DNA from: Isoetes taiwanensis | Lineage: Eukaryota > Streptophyta > Lycopodiopsida > Isoetales > Isoetaceae | Length of the DNA: 64,000 nt | Assembly (NCBI GenBank): GCA_021234155.1 | Contig: JAJEKV010000084.1 | Coordinates: forward strand, 2,560,545 to 2,624,544 | Reading direction: 5' to 3' | Shown here: piece by piece, positions 47,730-60,339 of the stretch | Position numbering within the stretch: position 1 is the stretch's first letter | Layout: every line of letters begins with the position of its first letter | Translations under genes and position numbers: made by a program | Notes under the pieces: model-generated | The model's input: only the letters and a program-made list of their open reading frames with translations | Told to the model about the DNA's origin: nothing | The model's database searches: none

Positions 47730-50700
47730 TTAAGAGAGAGAATCCATGTAACCAATGATTTGTGATTTATGCAGGATGTGAAAAAGGCAATGTCATCATG
47801 TAAAGCAGATGGAATAGGACCTTCATACTTTTTGTGCACCTCTATATTCTTACTGATATATCCATTTCTGAATAGAGATCCTCATCTAAAAGAACCTAAG
47901 GCAATCTATGAAGTCTGTCAACGATGCTAAAGTTTAGACATCTGCTTGCTATCATTGAACATGAACTGTAGAATAAAAACGCTTTTGTAATTTCTTATTG
48001 TGCTGGCATGTATGTCCTTGCTACTGAATGGCTGGGATTGCTCTAAGGATATGATCCACTCTCCATCAAAGTGTGAGCTGAAAACTGAATGCAACATTTG
48101 ATAAAGGTAAGAGGGCACTAACATCTACATAACTTGCATACTACGATAAAGCATAGCATGGAATCCAGGGCAGAGAATTTATAACTTACGAGAAACATTC
48201 AAGGAATAGGACTACAATGCTTGGTTTGCCAGATAATTAGAGGACATTGTTGCCTTAGATAACATCTACTGCCACCTCAATTATAGGCACCCCATTGATA
48301 ATGTCTATTGCGACATCAATTGTAGGCACATGTCCTTCACATCTGCTTATATCATTCAAATTCTATTAGAAATTACGTGAAATATAATGCAACATAGACA
48401 TGATAGTGAAAAATAAATCCTAGATCTTTGAAGCGGATAGTTGCAAATGGTTAACACAATATCTGATGCTTAATGGCTAATGCAACCTCTCATAGAAATG
48501 TCTTCTCCAATCGCTATGCCCTTTGTTGCAAAGAAAAAAAAAGGAGGAGGAGGGATGACGCAAATCTCACACCATATTCTTCGGAAGTCCAATGCCTTGG
48601 TAAGATCCTTGTGGTGTGCATTCTTCATGTGGCATTGGTTTTTGCATCTCACAAAAAGTAGAAACATACATAAAACAACTATTGATTTAACATTTTTAGA
48701 GGCCAACAAAATTGGCTATCCCATGAAGGATAGATAAATAGAAAGGTCCATGGGAAGCTTGTAGAGCGTATGGGATAACAACACACCCAAATCCTACCAT
48801 TGTACATGAGCGAAGTGATTCCTTCCTCCACTAACCTTACAATGATCATGGCCACTCTCACAAGGAAGCATTGAACCCGTGACTTACAAAAAAACTGGGA
48901 CTGTGTATCATAACTTTCCTTTTCCACTCCTTAATGCACTTGGTCCTCAAGTTTACACCTTCCGGATTTGATCTAAACCATCCATTCGACAGCTATTACC
49001 CACTAATAACATCACCTGTGGGCCCAAATTTTACTGAGATAATCTATAACATCCTAGGATAATCTGTTGAAAATCACATAACACTTTAGGATTTTTCTTT
49101 ATGGTATTTGCACCTTCTTCTTTTTGCAAGTGTTGGGCGAGATCATCGGCAATGGTGATCGCATGAGAAAAGCGACCAGCTTGTTCCATTGCACTCCTGC
49201 ACAAAAACATAAGGCTCTGCTTCTAAGGCCAAAAGGGGCAAAATAGTGTCACGGCTGGATTGAAATAGAGCTTCACAATCCTTGCTTGCCATAGCATGCA
49301 TGAGGATGAAGAGCCAGTTTGTTTATGGCTTCCTCTGCTCTAAAGATAACCTTCGAAAGTATGAGATTTTGGATTTTTATAGCTTTGCCGGAACAGGGCA
49401 AAGAAAAAAGGAACTCTAATAAAAAACAGGCTTCTCCATGAGTCTGAGATTTTGGAGTTCATTTGCATCAAAAAGTTGAGTAATCGTTCATGATCGAATG
49501 AGGATCACATTTACTAAGTTTTGAAACCAAATTCTAAGTATTTATAGAGAAATATTGTCGGGTTTATTTAGCCCAAAATTTCTACAGTAGAAGACAATTG
49601 ATCAAAACAACATGCTTGTAAGGGATCATCAATATCTATTTTCATCTTGCAAATGATGGACACATGGTGGACATTACTTGCAGTAGGTCCATTCATTTAT
49701 TGTGAGAATTGCGTTAACGTGTATAAACAAGTTGCTACAATTAAGGAATGTATAGTAGCAACAGATATTATGGAGTGAAGGAATATCTATGCCAAGTGTG
49801 GTCACATGGTTGTATAAAATGCTGAAGAAACACTTTTTCTACCTACTACTGCATGTTTGTAGAAAAGTGGGACTTGGTGGGATGGGACACACTTTTAGCA
49901 TAGCATGCCCATCATGAAGATGCAGATCATGTTGTTGGTCTTCATGAGAAGATGCAAGAAGAACATTGTCAACCAGATAGTCTCACATCCCTTTCTATTC
50001 TTTCTGTTCTACTGGGTGGTGAATCTGAAAAAATAAGTTGATGGTTACACCTTGGTAAGGGTCATAAGGATCAATAAGGATCTGTATTGTTAATGTGTAG
50101 TTATCTGTATCATCTTGGGAGTCATTAGAAATGGTTTTAGAAGCATAGACATAGAAGAAGTGTCTAACATTATGAGGGGATTGAGGGATGCAGCAGATGC
50201 ATTTTACACGATAGGGTTTGAACAATATATTACTGTAGTTCCAAAATGGTAAGGCTTCCTTGCATGTTGTTAGTCATGGAATACTATCGTCGCATCTTAG
50301 AGTCAAACCCATCTGTTTGAAATGGAAGGTGCAGCAGAAGCTGGAACAATATCCACTTTGCCTTTTTCTTGTCGGGGCTTGCCCAGAATCCTGTGACTTT
50401 GCAAACAGATTATAGTTGTCTAAATTATTGATAGCTTTGGACAATGTCCTCTAAAACCAACGAATCATCAATCCTGGTGACTAACCTAATGTTGTCGCTT
50501 CAGTTTGATTGGGATGTCCTTCCTCCATTGCTTCTAGAGCACGCATGTGAAGTGAAAAATAAATAGAGTATAAAATGAGGTATGTTACAAAAGTAAACAT
50601 TATATTTTTCTTACACTTTCGAAGGTGGAATAGGACATACGAACCATAAGTGTCTTTCATATTGATCTAAGTTGCCCATATAAGTTCTTCGAATATAAGC

Positions 50701-50926
50701 GTAAGTAACCTAATTGCAATCTTAGTGATTTTGATATAATTTTATTCTTCCAACATTACAAGGGAAAAGGAAAACACAACTTGGGATGTATTTATGTTAA
50801 CCATGTTTTGTTCTTACATTGATGATCTATGGTTGTTGTTATTAATGACAACTTTGATTATCCGGCTCTGAGAACCACATTTATGATTTAGTTATCAAAG
50901 ATAATATCATGAACATGCAGCACTTA

Positions 50927-51190
50927 TGTGATATTGCTTTGGATGTACTTTCCGAACCTTGCATAAAGATATGTCTGATTACAAAATGTTATTGCTTTTT
51001 GTAGCATGGGTATAGTAAACTTTGCTACAATATGTTCTTATGCACACTTGGTATTAGCTAATTCTTATTGCTTTGGATGTGCTTTTCGAACCTTGCATAA
51101 AAATATGTCCGATTACAAAATGTTATTGCTTTTGTAGCATGGGTACGATGAAATCGCTACAATATGTTCTTATGCACACTTGGTATTAGC
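50927..51190 (+). repeat. Two tandem ~130-bp copies in block C, unit 4
   Basis: attgctttggatgt...aaaatgttattgcttttt(g)tagcatgggta...gcacacttggtattagct occurs twice in a row. Unit 1 has a related but shortened duplication at about 13722-13890. Confidence 0.8.
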
Positions 51191-52278
51191 TCTTCAAATA
51201 TAAGTCATAGAAGCAACCTAATTACAACATAGTAGCGATTTTGATATAATCTTATCCTTCCAACATTAAAAAAGGGGTGCATACCACAAGATTCCTTATA
51301 ACTAGCAACTGCAATGGGATGAAAAGGCGCAACCGGTTTAGGCAAGTCATTTTTCCGCTGGATTTTGAGCCAGTATTCAGGCATGAGCTTTGTGGATTGG
51401 ATACACGATATAGGTTGTGTTTTTCATGTGTATCACCTATAATATATTAATATTAATTTCGCTCTATTACCTTCTTTGTTAATCCATCTGTTCATCCCTT
51501 TACATCTCTATAATCAAGCCTTCGGATTATAGACAATAGAATGATAGCTTTCAATTGTTTTATCCGAGTTCATTGCTTTCTGTTGTTGGATCTTGATTCG
51601 GAACTGGTGTTTCCTTCCTTTACTTCATTAGATTTACTTTCCTATAACTTTTGTCTGATTATTGGCTGACGTATCAACTCATTGACCCTGCTTATTTGCC
51701 CATGTACCAGTGTTCCTGCCTATGTATTTTTTCGTTGCTTCTTGACAATCAACAATAATTTACGGTTCTTCTTGTTCATTTTTGCTTACCCATCTACTTT
51801 CCCCTCTGGCATTGGTCTATTGGTTTGTTTTTGTATGCTTGCTTTGAATGTGTTTCCATTTTAGATCGCCTGGCTGATGCCCTAGTAGTGTGTCCTTGTC
51901 ATTGCTTCCGCCAAATCGACTCCTTAAAGTTTTAGAATGAATCTTCTTGCCATTGATGGTATCAAATGACCTTGTGCCATATTTCACCGAATATGTGTCT
52001 TTGATATGCCTCCTTGCTTCCCTTGTGTAACCTCTTCAACCGAGGCATTCCCGGCTTCTTCGAGAAGCTTTTGGTGTGAGCCTTCTTGGACTCATGTACT
52101 GCCGGACACCACCGATAGGGTATTGAATGGCTGACAAGCACTTTATTAGTCGTTTATACAGTCGTGACTATTGAATACTGTAAAAATGAATAAACCTTTA
52201 CCTGTGGGTTCTTACGTCAAACAAACTCGCCACACGCCCAAACATTAAACAAAGGGATAAATCAGGAGTTGCCAATTT

Positions 52279-52629
52279 CCTAGACATCTGAGATATTGCA
52301 AATTATGTGACACAGCACAAGTAGAAGATGAAGATCATACATTGTTACGATGTAGTGCTTACAAGGAACTCCGGGCAAAATATGGAATTCAGTGTGGGGA
52401 CCTCTCTTCATTCTTTATGCTACATGGTGACATCATAGGGAAGTATCTGATTGAGTTGCTACAAATTAGAGATACATATCTAGAATCTCAACCAGTTGAT
52501 GTAGATACGGAGATTTTGAGCGAGAGTGATGAGCTAGATGAGGACTCGGAAACTCATCTATTGTTTTATGACATTGTGTAATTTTTGTTGTCTAATAGGC
52601 CCTTGAGGCCTCCCAATAGACATAACACA

Positions 52630-52632
<3 letters not shown>
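52279..52632 (+). mobile_element. LINE-1 3' end, inverted by rearrangement
   Basis: Reverse complement of 46543-46898. The plus frame 52342-52581 reads MLRCSAYKELRAKYGIQCGD to LLFYDIV-stop, preceded by CKLCDTAQVEDEDHTLLRC from about 52294. The other half of this copy lies at 55546-56152 in the opposite orientation. Confidence 0.9.

Positions 52633-52711
<79 letters not shown>
52633..52711. repeat. (TC)n tract, LINE-1 tail
   Basis: 3' tail of LINE-1 and 5' junction of LINE-2, mirror of 46494-46542. Confidence 0.97.
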
Positions 52712-52714
<3 letters not shown>

Positions 52715-55212
52715 TCTGCAATATAACAAAAGCGGATCAATATGAGAAATTGTGTGAAAAAAAAGCACTTGAAATAGATTGGCGAGAGGATGTTAATACT
52801 CTTAGTGAGAAGCTTGCAAAATGGTTTTGGATGTTTGCCACCGTGCTTCATATCAAAACGAAAATTGAAGGGTCTTCCTTTGTAACGCATGGTTTGATGG
52901 GGATTGTAAAGAAAAAGGGCAGAGTTCAAAAAGGCGAAAGGGCGAAAAGGGAAAAAGCTAAAAAGGAATACATAAAAGTCGACTAAGTCTAAAAAGAAAA
53001 ATATGTATATCGGGAAGCGAAAAAATGGTGGAGGAGTTATTGCCGAATCCAAAGCAATTTTGGAACAGATTGAAACCCAAAGTAAAAACAAGAAGCGATT
53101 TTAGAAACTAATGCCTTATTAGGCCAAGTCGCAAAGCTTTATCATGTATCCGGTATTTACGATATAGAAGAGATCACATATCTCTCTGGCCGGTGAATAT
53201 GAGTTCACTCCGATGATTTGGAACAAGGTTTGAGTAAGCTGGCAAATGGTAAGGCAGCTGATGCACAGGGGTTGGTTGCAGAGATGTTCAAATGGGCTGG
53301 AGGTTTAACGCATGCAATGTTGTTGAAGCTAGTAAATGCAGCTTTAAAAGAGGGCTTTCCCCGCTCGTGGCAAGTCAACAGAGTAATCCCATTATACAAG
53401 GCAGGAGACGATAAGGATCCAGGTAATTATAGGATGATTATGATTTGCAGTTTTTTTGCAAAACTTGTAGCTACAATGCTAAACTCTAAGATTAGTATGT
53501 GGGCGGAAGGGAATGGAGTTAGGGCCATGGGGCAAGCAGGATTTAGACCTGAGCGGTCTACCATAGATCATTTGATAACTCTGCGTGCCATGATAGATTC
53601 AGTTATTGGCAAAAAAAGGCCTTTATATGCTCTTTTTGTGGATTATGCTAAAGCCTTTGACACAGTAAATAGACATACTCTCTGGCAACGAATGGAGCTA
53701 ATCGGGGTTCCAATGGAATTAAGACAAGCGGTCAAGATATTATATGAGAAAGTCTTGGTACAACTTTCTCCCCCTTATGTCAATGAATGTGAAGATGTTG
53801 TGGTGAGTATCTTCGAGTCAAGCGGGGCTGCCCTTTTATCTCCTACATTGTTTGGGTTGTTTATCGATGAGCTGGAAAACTGGATGATGGAACATGGAGG
53901 GGATGGGACATTGGTGAATGGCTATATGATATTGCTTTTGCTTTATGCAGATGACGTAGTCATCCTATCTCGCTTCGATAAATGGGGATGCGAAACATTT
54001 GGATGCTCGCGCATTTTGTGATAGCAAAGGGATGCAAGTGAATTTAGCAAAAACAAAATTGATAGTCTTTGGAGCTAATAAGACGTAACATCCGGCATTT
54101 TATTATAAGGGCATGTCGTGGAGTTGGTAAACTCGTAGAGATAAATATCACGGGAGTGGAAGTTGACAAGAGCCCTAGGCTGGAATATGGCTGTAGAGCA
54201 CGAGTGAATCTTGGGCCGAAAAGCCTTATACAAACATGCAACGTCGGGCGGTAAAAGCGGAAATTTGGAATTTTAACATATGAAAAGATGTTATATAAGA
54301 CGCTTGTGCGCATTGAGATTGCTATATGGATGTGAGGTTTGGGGGCGTGCTTGGCGGGACACACATGGAAAAAGGTGGAGAAAGTGCAAAAAGTTTCCGA
54401 AACGGAATTGGGTACAAAAGCGCAAACTCCGTATGATATGCCGCGTATCGTAGTATGTTGCCCGCTGAGGCGTAAGCTTTGTGTAAGTTGCTCATATCTT
54501 TATAAGATACGATTTGAAAGAGCCGATGATAGTTTGCCACGCTTGGCAATAGAGGAGACAAGGGGAAGGGTTGGTATCTTGATGTGGAGGAATGGATGTG
54601 GAAGTGGGGACTAAATATGCGGGATTTGTATATACATCATAAAGATATCCCAAAGCGTGGGTTACGTAACATGTTACTAGGAAGAATTGGAGAGTTCCGA
54701 AATAAAGAAAGAGTTCTACCGACAAGATATTAACCCGTAACTCCAAGAGGCCAAATATCCGAGAGAAGGTATTTCTTTGAAACTTAGACACCCATTAGCG
54801 AATGAGACTTAGTTCGCATTGGGCTTGGGGTGGAAGTTGGTAGATGGGGGATATCCCAGCATGAAATGAGGCTTTGCAAGAATTGTAATATGCGAGGAAG
54901 TGGAGGACGAGCAACATGTGCTCTTAAGATGCCCAAAATTATGTGGAGATCCTAAAACAGCCATTATAATATCTCGTCAACTCTATTGGAGTTTTTTAAT
55001 TTGGAAGGTAAACTTATTGGAAAATTCATAAGAGATGTCCTGAATATGAGAGAACAAATTAGCCATAATTCATTGATGAGAGAAGATTTGGGAGAAGAGG
55101 CTAATGCATTATTGTCTGAAGATGCATTAGATGATATTTTCTATAATGTTGAATGTACTTGTTGAACGTCTCATAGACCTGGTGGTCTGCAGACGTGAAT
55201 AAAAAGCATTTC

Positions 55213-55215
<3 letters not shown>
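52712..55215 (+). mobile_element. LINE-2 (family 2), unit 5 copy, best preserved
   Basis: Non-LTR retrotransposon, 5'-truncated inside the linker between endonuclease and RT (ADQYEKLCEKKALEIDW, 52735 onward). The RT core lies at 53218-54021. After it come LLYGCEVWG (about 54310), further degraded frames, a CCHC knuckle-like region near 54880-54935, and an acidic tail (LLSEDALDDIFYNVE). The 3' end is ctgcagacgtgaataaaaag-catttcattt and a TC run, with no poly(A). It mirrors 44001-46493. The clade is not determined. Confidence 0.92.
53218..54021 (+). pseudogene. LINE-2 reverse transcriptase core (267 codons open)
   Basis: RNA-dependent DNA polymerase domain of the LINE. It copies LINE RNA at a nicked chromosomal site. 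Visible blocks are KAADAQGLVAEMFKW (residues about 12-26), SWQVNRVIPLYKAGDDKDPG (about 51-70), the N-YR motif, GFRPERSTIDHL (about 109), motif A FVDYAKAFDTV with catalytic Asp (about 140), SPTLFGLFIDEL and motif C YADDVVIL (about 243-250). The catalytic aspartates are intact. The frame is open only through these palm motifs; the protein is cut 5' by truncation and 3' by a frameshift after about 53985. Part of a dead copy, but recently active by its preservation. Confidence 0.93.

Positions 55216-55258
<43 letters not shown>
55216..55258. repeat. (TC)n tail of LINE-2
   Basis: Dinucleotide run joining the LINE-2 3' end directly to the 5' base of the SINE. Confidence 0.97.
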
Positions 55259-55260
<2 letters not shown>

Positions 55261-55483
55261 GCGTTTGGTCTAGTGGTAACACACTAGTTCCTTAGCAATG
55301 TGGTCTCGAGTTCGAGACCGCCCAGAATCGCACTCGGTACTGTTGGGGGTCAAATCCCAACAGACGCAATGTAAGGTGGTTGGGGGCAGGGCCCAACCAA
55401 GCAATGTAGTGTGGTGTGTGGTCACATGTCCAGTTGGATGCTGCCTAGTGGCGTGACGTTAAAACTACTATCTATCTATCTAT
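55259..55483 (+). mobile_element. tRNA-derived SINE, unit 5 copy
   Basis: Plus-strand copy of the SINE: gggcgtttggtctagtggta at the start, box B-like gagttcgagacc near 55309, then a body and a ctatctatctatc tail into TC (55484-55502). It is followed by 43 bp of block A in reverse (55503-55545). Confidence 0.83.
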
Positions 55484-55545
55484 CTCTCTCTCTCTCTCTC
55501 TCATCCTTAGTAGTTTGAGTGCAGCATCTATTGTGGCCATCTCAG

Positions 55546-56152
55546 ATAATATGTGTCCCCATCTCCCAGTATCCACACCCAAGTGGTGTGAGCTAAGTCT
55601 TATCCTGCAAATTGCATGTCTCTTCTGTATAGATATATTGTCCCTCAGGTGTCTAGCTTCTTCCATGTCAGGGTTGATATTCTGCCTATACAAGATCATT
55701 TTGGTCTTTGGTTGCTTCCACATTTTCCTATGCACTCTTTGCATTATCCATTGTCTCAAATCCGAGTCCACTTGGATTATTTCCTCCCATTGGATTTCCC
55801 ACTTTCCAAGCCACTTCGTTACATCATGCAATAAGCCTTTTAACTCGCTGGATAGTAGAGCCTTTTTAGTGATTCTTGAGTCATCCATATCTAGCACCTT
55901 CTTAAGATACGAAACACATCTCACAATTGCTTCCCCTTCTAGAGGCATAAGCCCACTCTTCACTAGCATCATGGGATATGGTGTTTGAGCTTTGACCCCT
56001 AATTCTAGTCTCAAGAACTTCTTCAAGACCTGTTCAATATCATCCCATAAACATTGTGGGAGACCTGGCCCCCAAATCTCACATCCATATAGCACCACAC
56101 TCTGTACGAGAGACTGAAACAATTTTACCTTTAAATGCCATGACCAGGGTAA
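55546..56152 (-). mobile_element. LINE-1 middle part, original orientation
   Basis: The minus-strand frame 55472-56158 reads SVVLYGCEIWGPGLPQCLWD through VDSDLRQWIMQRVHRKMWKQ to about HLGVDTGRWGHIL, continuing the copy whose 3' end was flipped to 52279-52632. It is in one frame, better than in units 2 and 4. It ends where unrelated DNA starts (ccatgacca|gggtaaaagc). Confidence 0.88.
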
Positions 56153-57640
56153 AAGCATGAAAGGGTGTCTATAAATGTAGCCCTTTTGTACATATACATA
56201 TGTACCGAATGCACATTTTGGAATAATCTGTCATCATGACCAGCTAGTAACCGCCATGATTAATGGCTATCCACTACTCAACCCGCAATTATCGGATTTT
56301 GAAATTCTTTTCCAAATTCTTTCTTGGTTTGCCTCTCGCTCACTATCCCGCCCCGCCCGCCTTCTCTCGCTTTGGATTCCGATCACGAATTCTTCATCTA
56401 GCTATGGCCCCAAAAGCCCCTGATGAGTGCTTGCTCATCACCACATTAAGCAAGATGCCATTGCTTCCGGCAAAGGGAATTTTACCTCCAAGGAGTTTAC
56501 GTTTGGGTTACGAGGTGATCCAAGCCAAAGACCTCCGTGAGAAACATCACGAGGCCCACATACCCAACCTAGAGATGGTTATGAACGAGGTATGGGGTGA
56601 AGCTCCAAAAAATGCATCGAGGATTCAAGGAAGGGAGAATCCGAACGCATGGAAAGATGATTTTTTTAAATATTATGAATTGGTTTATGGCAAGAAACAA
56701 AAGTTACAAACCATTATATTTCAACCTATTTTGCCCGAGCATTTGCTCTTCACTTGAAGGGACGGCTTGTTGATTGGATGGACGTGGCTAGGACCGCCAA
56801 AGATCTTGCCAAAACCCTCGATTCAGACGCGTTACGAGGACCCTACAACGGTAAATCCTCAACTATCAAACAGACATCAGATTGCAGCAATATTAGAGCC
56901 CCGGCTTATTCTAGATCAGATGTTGACACAATAAAGCGCTTACTTAAGCATGGGTTGGAGGAGAAAACTAACCTATTGAATGAAGTAGAAGCACCGAAGA
57001 AAAAAGGAGGGATGCATTGAAGGTCATCAGCCTGGATTGAGGGTAGAAAGGATATGCTATCCGGAAGATCTGCAGCCAGATCCGCCGAGAAAATAGATGA
57101 GACAAAACAGAATTTGACAAATTGTCCCAGATCCCGCCGAAATGCTTGTTATGTTCTGAGTGTTGAAGTACAAGTTGGAAGACTTGGTTATGAGTAGACA
57201 TGATAAAGAACAACACTCTTCTAAGCTAGAAATTGGTTTGCATGAAGCAACTAAAGACATTGAAAGGCATGAAATCTCAATTGAACAAGCAAAGGAAAAA
57301 CTTAATTGCATTGAATTGGTTCAGAAAGGCATTCACGATTTTTGATTTCATGGGGAGAGCAGGACCTATTGTTCTCAAGCACCCAGGCCCCACCCCTCGT
57401 AGGAGCTACTTCTATAGAGCAGTTCATCACATTCGGTTCATGTACTGTTGTGGCCAAGGCTTTGGCAAACCGGTTTGTTGTTGCTTAGCTCCATGCGGAG
57501 ATGCTTATTGCCTCTTACGCTTGTGTTATCTGTCCATGAAAGACAGAATTGCATAAAAGGTTGCATCTGGGATGAGGGCATTCGAATTCAGCTTGGTTTC
57601 CCTGCTGTGAAAGGTATGCATTGCTCTCAACTAATTTAAA
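56153..57640 (+). other. Decayed protein-coding region, unidentified, with coiled coil
   Basis: Exon-like plus-strand frames: 56263-56757 (contains MAPKAPDECLLITTLSKMPL and NAWKDDFFKYYELVYGKKQK), 56754-57020 (VDWMDVARTAKDLAKTLDSD), and 57160-57345. The last is a heptad-like coiled coil (SKLEIGLHEATKDIERHEIS). A further stretch at about 57350-57600 needs frame changes. Composition is more gene-like than in the array. I recognise no family. Position and orientation suggest these are upstream exons of the transposon-type or host gene whose Ulp1-like part lies at 59160-60150. Confidence 0.4.
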
Positions 57641-58250
57641 CTTATATTTCTCTTCATTCATATTTGTTATTATAATCTGCATAGTTCTACATGTATGGCT
57701 TTGATTGCATTGCTATTCCTTGTACATGTATAACTTTTTAGTGTACATCTGTAAGCGTGAGGTACATAGGCATATATTTGCTTGTTTATTGATGCTTTTA
57801 TTTTTGAGCTTGGACTTTGCAGTTGTATCAGCTTGTACATGTCTCTAATGGAGTCTACATCTGCAAATAGATGTACATGCATTTATCTTTAGAGTGCATC
57901 CAGCCAGATGGATTCATAAGTATGTGCATTTTTACATATATGTGCTTTTTTTTTTGGCATAGATCTACATTCCCTAAATGGATACACAGGTACATCTCAG
58001 GTACATCGGTGTACATCCGGGTACATTGATGTACCTTTATGTACATTGAGGAACATGTACATGTACATTTGGCTATAGTTAAATGTAGTTACTTACATTT
58101 GGTACATTCTATGTACATGAAATGTACATGCTTGGCAGGATGTACCATATATTTCTCATTAGTTCTGTTTTCATGTTCTTTTTATGTCTATTGAAATTTA
58201 GATCATTTGTTTGTTTGCGATGAGGTCGTTCCTATCCCGAAGCGCCTTTA
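57641..58250. repeat. Spacer or intron rich in TGTACAT motifs
   Basis: About twenty GTAC-centred motifs (tgtacat, ggtacat, atgtacat) lie within about 420 bp (57719-58145), for example acatgtacatgtacatttgg at 58053. No coding potential. The motif returns at 61893-61955 and at the window end. Confidence 0.75.
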
Positions 58251-59160
58251 ATGGCTGATGTTCTTGAGCCATCTCGGTCGACTCTCTTACAGATTTTTCT
58301 CGAGCATAATAAGCGGCCGAATCTCAGAGACCCTCTACCTTCCAGCTCCGATCCAAATGACATTTTCGCCGTAATAGAACAATGCGCAAAGATTGCACCT
58401 TTCGAACATGGCAAAGTGAAGTTGAGGAAATTGAGAGGATGGCACTTGAGAAAGCTAAAGCAGTGCAGGTCGCGAGCCTTCAATGGCTGGCCGCAACGAG
58501 AAAATCTTTCATCACCAAGTGCTAAATTAGTAATTGGAGAAGCTAAGAAAGATTCAAACACGTCTCGGCATCATCTGCGGTCCCCATTACGGACACATTT
58601 ACGGAAAAGCTACAAAGGACACAGATCCAGTTTTAACCCGGAGATACCAGGGGAAGAGGAAGCTGAAGTTGGTAGTTGAGTCCACTCCAAAGAGGAGGCA
58701 AAAGAATGCTTGGTGATGGCACTCCAAAAGGAAAAAAGCAGGCAAAATCTCCAGCAACAAAAAAAAAAATGTCCTCCCGAAAAGAAAATCTCCAGCAAAA
58801 AAGTGCCACCACCACCTAGAAAAGAGGTATGTCCAAGATGAACTAATTTTGTTAAACATCTCAGTTTATGGTAATTAACCACATTTTTTTTTTTGTGCAT
58901 AGGACACGATCCGCGGTAGTGAAGGAAGCTGATCCCGATCCTTCCGAAGTCGGAACCTAAGAGGAAGAGGATCTACAAGCAACTATTGATGTGATAACAA
59001 ATAAGGTGCAGCAGTCCTCAGAAGATGCTGAAACAGGTGATGAATTTACAAGGTGAGTAATATACAATTGATTACAATAGATATATTCTTTTGCTAATGC
59101 TGTTGTTTCCTTATGCTTTAGTGAACCGACTGAAAAGGTTGGTTCCATTCACTCCTTATA
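58251..59160 (+). other. Lysine-rich exon-like frames upstream of Ulp1-like region
   Basis: Plus frame 58251-58679 starts MADVLEPSRSTLLQIFLEHN. A second frame continues LKLVVESTPKRRQKN and then a Lys/Pro-rich stretch to about 58830. The piece at about 58960-59050 is acidic. No known domain. Basic or acidic low-complexity regions often precede Ulp1 domains in plant transposon-borne proteases, but that link is inference. Confidence 0.35.
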
Positions 59161-60147
59161 GGGACCATCCTCCTAAGCCTGCACCCTCTATCTTTCAAAG
59201 TGATGTTGACGAGTTCTGCTGGAAGCTGGACTTGACCTCTAAGATGGTAGATGTCTATGGGAGGTAGGCTAGCATTTCAACATATTTATGTTATTTCATT
59301 CCCTAAGTCACTCATCTTATGTATTAATATGTAATCTGGATTTGTGTGCAGGTACCTTTGTAGCGATCTTCCATCGATTGGAAACACAAGTTTTTACTTT
59401 CGACCGTTAGGACACCTTCGAGAATTTTGTGAATTCCCTCAAGAACAGGGGCGGATATGCGAGAACACTAACATAAAGGAAGGGCTGGATGGCATTTTGA
59501 TTGCAAGATGCCAATACATATTTGTTCCAATTCTGCAAGGCCCAAATGTGGCATTGGCAATACTTGTGCTTGCTGGTCCAATGAAAAGCTCTTTTCCATC
59601 TATAGCTAGCCCAAGTATACAGATCCTCTCTCCTGTCAAAGGCTATGTACCCGTGCTAAAGTGGTCCGAAGTAAGTATGAGTTTACGTTTTGTTTTATGA
59701 TTTGATTATTCTCATATTGCAATTTCTTATGCTTGATTTATTCTCACATTGCAATTTTTGCGGGTTTCATAAGCTTGTGATCAATAACATGATGCTTTCG
59801 GATCCAACGGCTTAAGCCATGGTAGGAAGAACTTTGATGCTCGTGTTACGTCCTAAAATGCGAGAAAACTAGTACCGGCAACCCTTGCATGTACATTGTG
59901 GCTTACATGCACAAATTCATAGATCTGCCGGTTGATGCACAGCCAAGCTCCATTTTTGTAAGTAGAACATGTTATTTTCCTATTAGTTATTTGTTGGTAT
60001 AGTCCTCTAATACTTGTGCACCATGCGAGATGACACCCAGTTGGTTCACTGATGCCTATGCCAAGTCACGGAGGGATCATCTAATGGAGGCATTAATTGT
60101 AGAAGGCGAGATGAATATACAAGCGGTTGTTCCTACACGGGGTAGAT
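59161..60147 (+). pseudogene. Ulp1-like (C48) cysteine protease, degenerate
   Basis: C48 proteases cleave SUMO-type conjugates; copies are also carried by plant Mutator- and CACTA-type transposons. Here an exon (about 59145-59262, FQSDVDEFCWKLDLTSKMVD) is joined across a GT-AG intron (donor near 59262, acceptor ctgg...gtgtgcag at 59350) to VYGRYLCSDLPSIG. Next comes YIFVPILQGPNVALAIL, where families have a His-Trp (HW) after the GP/N position; His is replaced by Asn. Downstream (about 59880-59960) GNPCMYIVAYMHKFIDLP fits the catalytic-Cys helix, with the usual D/Q-x-C-G altered. It ends near TPSWFTDAYAKSRRDHLMEA. Catalysis is probably lost. Match by motif only. Confidence 0.58.
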
Positions 60148-60339
60148 AGTCCCTTTGACTTGTTTGTAAATTACGGTTTGTATGAGCCATGCTCAGAGCT
60201 TCTTTGTACTCAATAAGTAATGAAAAAATTAATTTATTTGTCTCACTTACACCTGTGCAAATAACAATGCGTGTAATTATCAATGTGTTTTCTCAATTGT
60301 GTTATGCGAAATGTAATTATAAATTGTGAATCTCAAGTG

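Larger units (their letters stand above)
52279..56152. repeat. Unit 5 remnant with inverted LINE/SINE cluster
   Basis: Only the transposon-filled middle of a fifth unit remains. Positions 52279-55545 are the reverse complement of 43637-46898 in unit 4 (LINE-1 end, LINE-2, SINE, then 43 bp of block A). Positions 55546-56152 continue LINE-1 in the original orientation, matching 46896 onward. Re-inverting 52279-55545 restores collinearity with units 2 and 4. Unrelated DNA starts at 56153. Confidence 0.85.
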
